Positions 61,135 to 64,000 of a DNA stretch of 64,000 nucleotides are shown piece after piece; positions within the stretch are counted from its first letter, which is position 1, and every line of letters begins with the position of its first letter. Source of the DNA: Betaproteobacteria bacterium (GTDB taxonomy: Bacteria > Acidobacteriota > Terriglobia > Acidiferrales > UBA7541); NCBI GenBank assembly GCA_903970165.1, contig CAJCHZ010000028.1, positions 1 to 64,000 of the forward strand, given 5' to 3'. The position numbers were made by a program, and so were the translations under genes. The notes beneath the pieces were generated by a model that was given only the letters and a program-made list of their open reading frames with translations, did not search any database and was not told where the DNA came from.

Positions 61135-62610
61135 TTACGAAGCGATGAAAAGAGTTCGGCCCTCGCGATTCACGAGGAGCAGCGGATCCGTTCCGCTCTT
61201 GCGAACAGCGCTCTGGAACTCAGAGACGTTTTTCACCTGCTGATGGTTCACTTCCTGGATCACGTCGCCCTTTTGCAATCCGGCGTCGGCCAACTTGCTG
61301 GATGGGTCCACATCGGTCACCACAACGCCCTTGGTGGAAGCAGGCAGATTCAGCTGCTCGGCAATTTCCGGATTCATGTTGCTGACATCCACGCCATCCA
61401 GAGCCTTTTCCACGCCTTCCTCACCGGACTTGGCTTTGGCCGTTTCGGTTGGCATCTCGGCGAGCTTAACGGACAGCTCACGCGGGCTGCCATTGCGAAC
61501 CAGCTTCAGTTTGATGGTGGTGCCTGGCTCCATCATGGAGATGGTCATGCGGAGTTGGTTGCTGTCGTCCACCGGTTTGCCGTTCATCTCCTGGATGATG
61601 TCGCCGCGCTGCAGGCCGGCTTCTTGCGCTGGACTGCTTGGTGTAACGTCACCGACAACCACGCCCTTGGCATCTTTCTCGCCAAAAGCTTTTGCCATCG
61701 TAGGAGTGACGTCCTGCGGGAGAATTCCCAGGTATGCGCGAGTCACTTGGCCATTCTTTAGAATCTGGCCCATGACGTTGCGCGCGAGGTTCACCGGAAC
61801 GGCAAATCCAATACCCTGGCTGCCGCCGGAGCCGTGCGTGATGATCGCGGTGTTGATGCCAACCAACTCGCCGCGATCGTTGACCAATGCACCGCCGGAA
61901 TTTCCCGGATTAATCGGCGCATCGGTTTGAAGAAAGTCCTCGTAGTCTTCGATGCCGAGGTTTCCGCGGCCGGTGGCGCTGATAATGCCCTTGGTGACGG
62001 TTTGTCCAACACCGAAAGGATCGCCGATGGCCAGGGCCACGTCGCCAACTTCAACCTTGGACGAGTCCCCAATGGTGATGGGAATCAGCTTTTCCGCGTC
62101 AATTTTCAATATGGCGACGTCCGTCTTCGAATCGGTTCCTACGATCCGCGCCTGGAATTCGCGTTTGTCGGAGAGAGTGACGCGAACGTCGGTCGCCCCA
62201 TCCACGACATGGTTGTTCGTCAAAATGTAGCCTTCCGGGCTGACGATTACGCCGGAACCCAGAGCTTTCTCTCTGCGGTCTTTCGGAACATTGAAATGTC
62301 CGCCCTGGCCCCCTCCGAAAAACTGTCTAAAAAAAGGATCCATCGGCTGCTGCTCGGCGGATTCCTCGCCGCCGTGAACAATTTTCGAAGATGAGATGTT
62401 AACGACAGACGGTAATACCGCTTTGACAACGGGGGCGTAGCTTGTCTTGCTCGGCCCTTCGTTGACATCGGCCAGCTTAAGAGTCGCTGGTGGATTTTTG
62501 GCCAGCGAGTTCGCAGTCGTGTGAGCGATGGAGATGCCAGCCGCCCCCAGAACGAAGCCAACCGCCAGCGCCAATAGTTTTGAGCCTGACGACGAAATAA
62601 ATCGGTTCAT
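61135..62610 (-). CDS. Do-type periplasmic serine endoprotease (DegP/HtrA family)
   Basis: A 491-residue protein from ATG 62610 with AAGGAAGGG upstream; a longer frame to 62676 precedes the signal sequence. Signal anchor, then the trypsin domain with the triad intact: TNNHVVDG (His134), DSKTDVAILK (Asp164) and NPGNSGGAL (Ser238). Two PDZ domains follow (about 265-365: AYLGILPQDVTPTMAKAF...; about 385-490: LPASTKGVVVTDVDPSSKL). It degrades or refolds misfolded envelope proteins. Neighbouring NarL-type regulator genes may govern stress responses, but no operon link is shown. Confidence 0.95.
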   Translation of the reverse strand: MNRFISSSGSKLLALAVGFVLGAAGISIAHTTANSLAKNPPATLKLADVNEGPSKTSYAPVVKAVLPSVVNISSSKIVHGGEESAEQQPMDPFFRQFFGGGQGGHFNVPKDRREKALGSGVIVSPEGYILTNNHVVDGATDVRVTLSDKREFQARIVGTDSKTDVAILKIDAEKLIPITIGDSSKVEVGDVALAIGDPFGVGQTVTKGIISATGRGNLGIEDYEDFLQTDAPINPGNSGGALVNDRGELVGINTAIITHGSGGSQGIGFAVPVNLARNVMGQILKNGQVTRAYLGILPQDVTPTMAKAFGEKDAKGVVVGDVTPSSPAQEAGLQRGDIIQEMNGKPVDDSNQLRMTISMMEPGTTIKLKLVRNGSPRELSVKLAEMPTETAKAKSGEEGVEKALDGVDVSNMNPEIAEQLNLPASTKGVVVTDVDPSSKLADAGLQKGDVIQEVNHQQVKNVSEFQSAVRKSGTDPLLLVNREGRTLFIAS

Positions 62611-62803
62611 GTGCCCTTCCTTCTCTCTGATGGCAACCTGCCGAGCGTCCCCGGGCGGGTTGTGTTTTTGCCACACTCCATCAGACGTCAGGAACCAGAA
62701 GATGATGCTCCCGGGCAGTGGGGATATTCCATACCGACGATTGGGTAGGAGGGAACCGCTCTTCTATGCAAAAGGAACCGCAAAAGAATGGATGCGGTTG
62801 GAA

Positions 62804-63454
62804 CTACGAAATGATGCCTTTTCGAACGGCGTACAAGATTAATTCAGGGACACCGCGCAAATGGAGTTTTTCCATAATATTCGAACGATGGGTTTCGACG
62901 GTGTAAACGCTTAAATTCAGAAGGTTGGCTACATCCTTGTTCGATTTTCCCTCAGCAATCAACTGAAGGATTTCGCGTTCGCGCGGCGTCAACAGATCGT
63001 AGGCATCTTCGGATCCGCTGCGTTTCAGTTTGCGCACGTAGTCGTCGAGGAGAATCTTGCTGATCGCGGGGCTGAAGAATGACTTTCCGCCAGCTACCGC
63101 ATGTACAGCTTTGATGAGATCCGCTTCGGCTGAATCCTTCAAAAGATAGCCCTTGGCTCCCGCTTTCAGGACGCGAAGGACATAGCTTTCGTCCGAATGC
63201 ATGCTGAGCATGACCACGGCAATTTCCGGGTGACTTTGCGTAATTTGTTGGGCCGCTTCAATGCCGTTAAGATTCGGCATACCGATATCCATTACGACCA
63301 CGTCCGGCTTGAGGGATTTCGCCAAGGCTACTGCTTCCCTGCCGTCGCCCGCTTCGCCGGCCACGGCTAAATCGGGCTGCTGTTCCAGCATGAGGCGCAG
63401 GCCTTTGCGCATGAGCTGATGATCGTCGGCGAGTAGAATGCGAATTTTTTTCAT
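62804..63454 (-). CDS. NarL/FixJ family response regulator
   Basis: A 216-residue regulator. Receiver: acidic pocket ADDH, phospho-acceptor Asp56 in VVVMDIGMPNLNGIEA, Ser in VMLSMHSDE and Lys in GYLLKDSAEAD. LuxR-type HTH at about 150-212 (LTPREREILQLIAEGKSNKDVA, LSVYTVETHRSNIMEKLHLRG). The kinase gene ends 4 bp upstream, so the two are co-transcribed and probably cognate. Confidence 0.94.
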   Translation of the reverse strand: MKKIRILLADDHQLMRKGLRLMLEQQPDLAVAGEAGDGREAVALAKSLKPDVVVMDIGMPNLNGIEAAQQITQSHPEIAVVMLSMHSDESYVLRVLKAGAKGYLLKDSAEADLIKAVHAVAGGKSFFSPAISKILLDDYVRKLKRSGSEDAYDLLTPREREILQLIAEGKSNKDVANLLNLSVYTVETHRSNIMEKLHLRGVPELILYAVRKGIIS

Positions 63455-63458
63455 GAAA

Positions 63459-64000
63459 TCAGAGTGATTTTGCCGAAGGCAGCGGGAGTTCCGCTTTCAC
63501 GGTGGCACCTTTCCCCGGGGTGGACTGCAGAGCCAGCGTTCCACCAAGGCGTTTCACGCGCTCTTCCATCCCCAGGATTCCCATGCCACGCTGGCGCTCG
63601 GGTTCGAAACCGCGACCGTCGTCAGAGACTTCGACGGAGATTTCGCCGGCTGCCTGAATCACCGAGACCTTTACATTTTTGGCTGCCGCGTGTGTGGACG
63701 CATTATTCAGTGCTTCCTGCACCAAACGATAGATACAGACTTTAATTTCGTCGGACAGTTTCTCCGACACGTTTTCAGAAACAATTTCCACTTCCGTCTC
63801 GCTGCGGCGGGAGACTTCGCGCGCTTGCCATTCGAGGGCTGGGACCAAGCCGAGATCATCGAGCATGGGGGGACGGAGCAAAAGCGCCATGTCACGGATG
63901 GATTTCACAGCGCGTTCGGCGACGGATTTAATGCTGTCGATTTGTCCGTGGATGGCGCGGTCTCCGGGAGGGACTAGTTTCGACAATTGGCCAACGTCAA
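63459..64000 (-). CDS. Histidine kinase, C-terminal part (cut by window edge)
   Basis: The reverse strand is open from the window edge; the first residues read DVGQLSKLVPPG, as in the region after the HisKA_3 H-box (HDDxGQ). It continues through LRPPMLDDLGLVPALEW into HATPase_c: RLVQEALNNASTHA (N box), SDDGRGFE (G1), GMGILGMEERV (G2). It is a NarX-type kinase paired with the regulator at 62804. The sensor domain lies outside the window. Confidence 0.9.
   Translation of the reverse strand, partial: DVGQLSKLVPPGDRAIHGQIDSIKSVAERAVKSIRDMALLLRPPMLDDLGLVPALEWQAREVSRRSETEVEIVSENVSEKLSDEIKVCIYRLVQEALNNASTHAAAKNVKVSVIQAAGEISVEVSDDGRGFEPERQRGMGILGMEERVKRLGGTLALQSTPGKGATVKAELPLPSAKSL

Overview
The window looks like chromosomal DNA of an acidobacterium, probably of the Koribacter/Terriglobia type. 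This is inferred from gene content, since no rRNA is present. The clues are an Oar-like TonB-dependent receptor with an N-terminal carboxypeptidase-type domain, a PadR regulator overlapping a MacB/FtsX-type orphan permease, a CadC-like winged helix fused to a TolB-like propeller, an LVIVD protein beside a DUF305 protein, and many small secreted proteins of no known function. Coding is dense on both strands and both window edges cut genes.

Layout. 1-10.2 kb is ordinary chromosome: a cut amidohydrolase, a small HTH pair, patatin, DedA and HAD genes, a coiled-coil membrane protein, a decayed mannosyl-phosphoglycerate-phosphatase-like HAD, two tiny proteins, a methyltransferase-bactofilin operon, a GalT-like protein, tadA and tRNA-Ser(CGA). 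From 10,341 to 20,566 lies a decayed genomic island. The last 18 bp of the tRNA gene recur at 20,549-20,566, and a truncated tyrosine integrase starts 100 bp inside the tRNA end. The integrase is cut by a defective IS110-type element that is itself joined to a fragment of another gene. The cargo includes an OB-fold and a Cys-rich secreted protein, a PEGA protein, a VapBC-like pair whose toxin has an amber stop, several gene fragments, and a leftward set of oxidoreductase/hydrolase/cupin genes. A 111-bp element with perfect 25-bp inverted ends lies near the right end.

20.7-34.3 kb: msrA, two TPR proteins, a trypsin-fold protein lacking His and Ser of the triad, an ACT protein translationally coupled to an M1 aminopeptidase with HEAT repeats, a glyoxylate reductase/glycerate kinase pair, and a TonB-C protein paralogous to the island PEGA protein and sharing its promoter. 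34.4-38.9 kb: a TonB-dependent receptor gene between two ~280-bp direct repeats, each carrying part or all of a small cupin gene. 39-50.7 kb: an ECF sigma/anti-sigma/secreted-protein operon, a hydroxyacid dehydrogenase, PadR plus an amber-interrupted permease, a CadC-TolB protein, a two-DTG aspartyl protease and a desaturase.

50.8-64 kb: the LVIVD-DUF305 pair, then mainly signal transduction. There is a histidine kinase, a single-domain receiver and a 997-residue receiver-PAS-sigma54 activator in one operon; a STAS-like protein behind an unusual repeat-rich leader; a NarX/NarL-type pair; a DegP/HtrA protease; and a second NarL-type regulator with its kinase cut by the window end.

The most interesting items are the tRNA-Ser island with its layered wreckage, the repeat-flanked receptor, the 25-bp inverted-repeat element, two families with catalytic residues replaced, and the operator-like repeats shared between distant loci.
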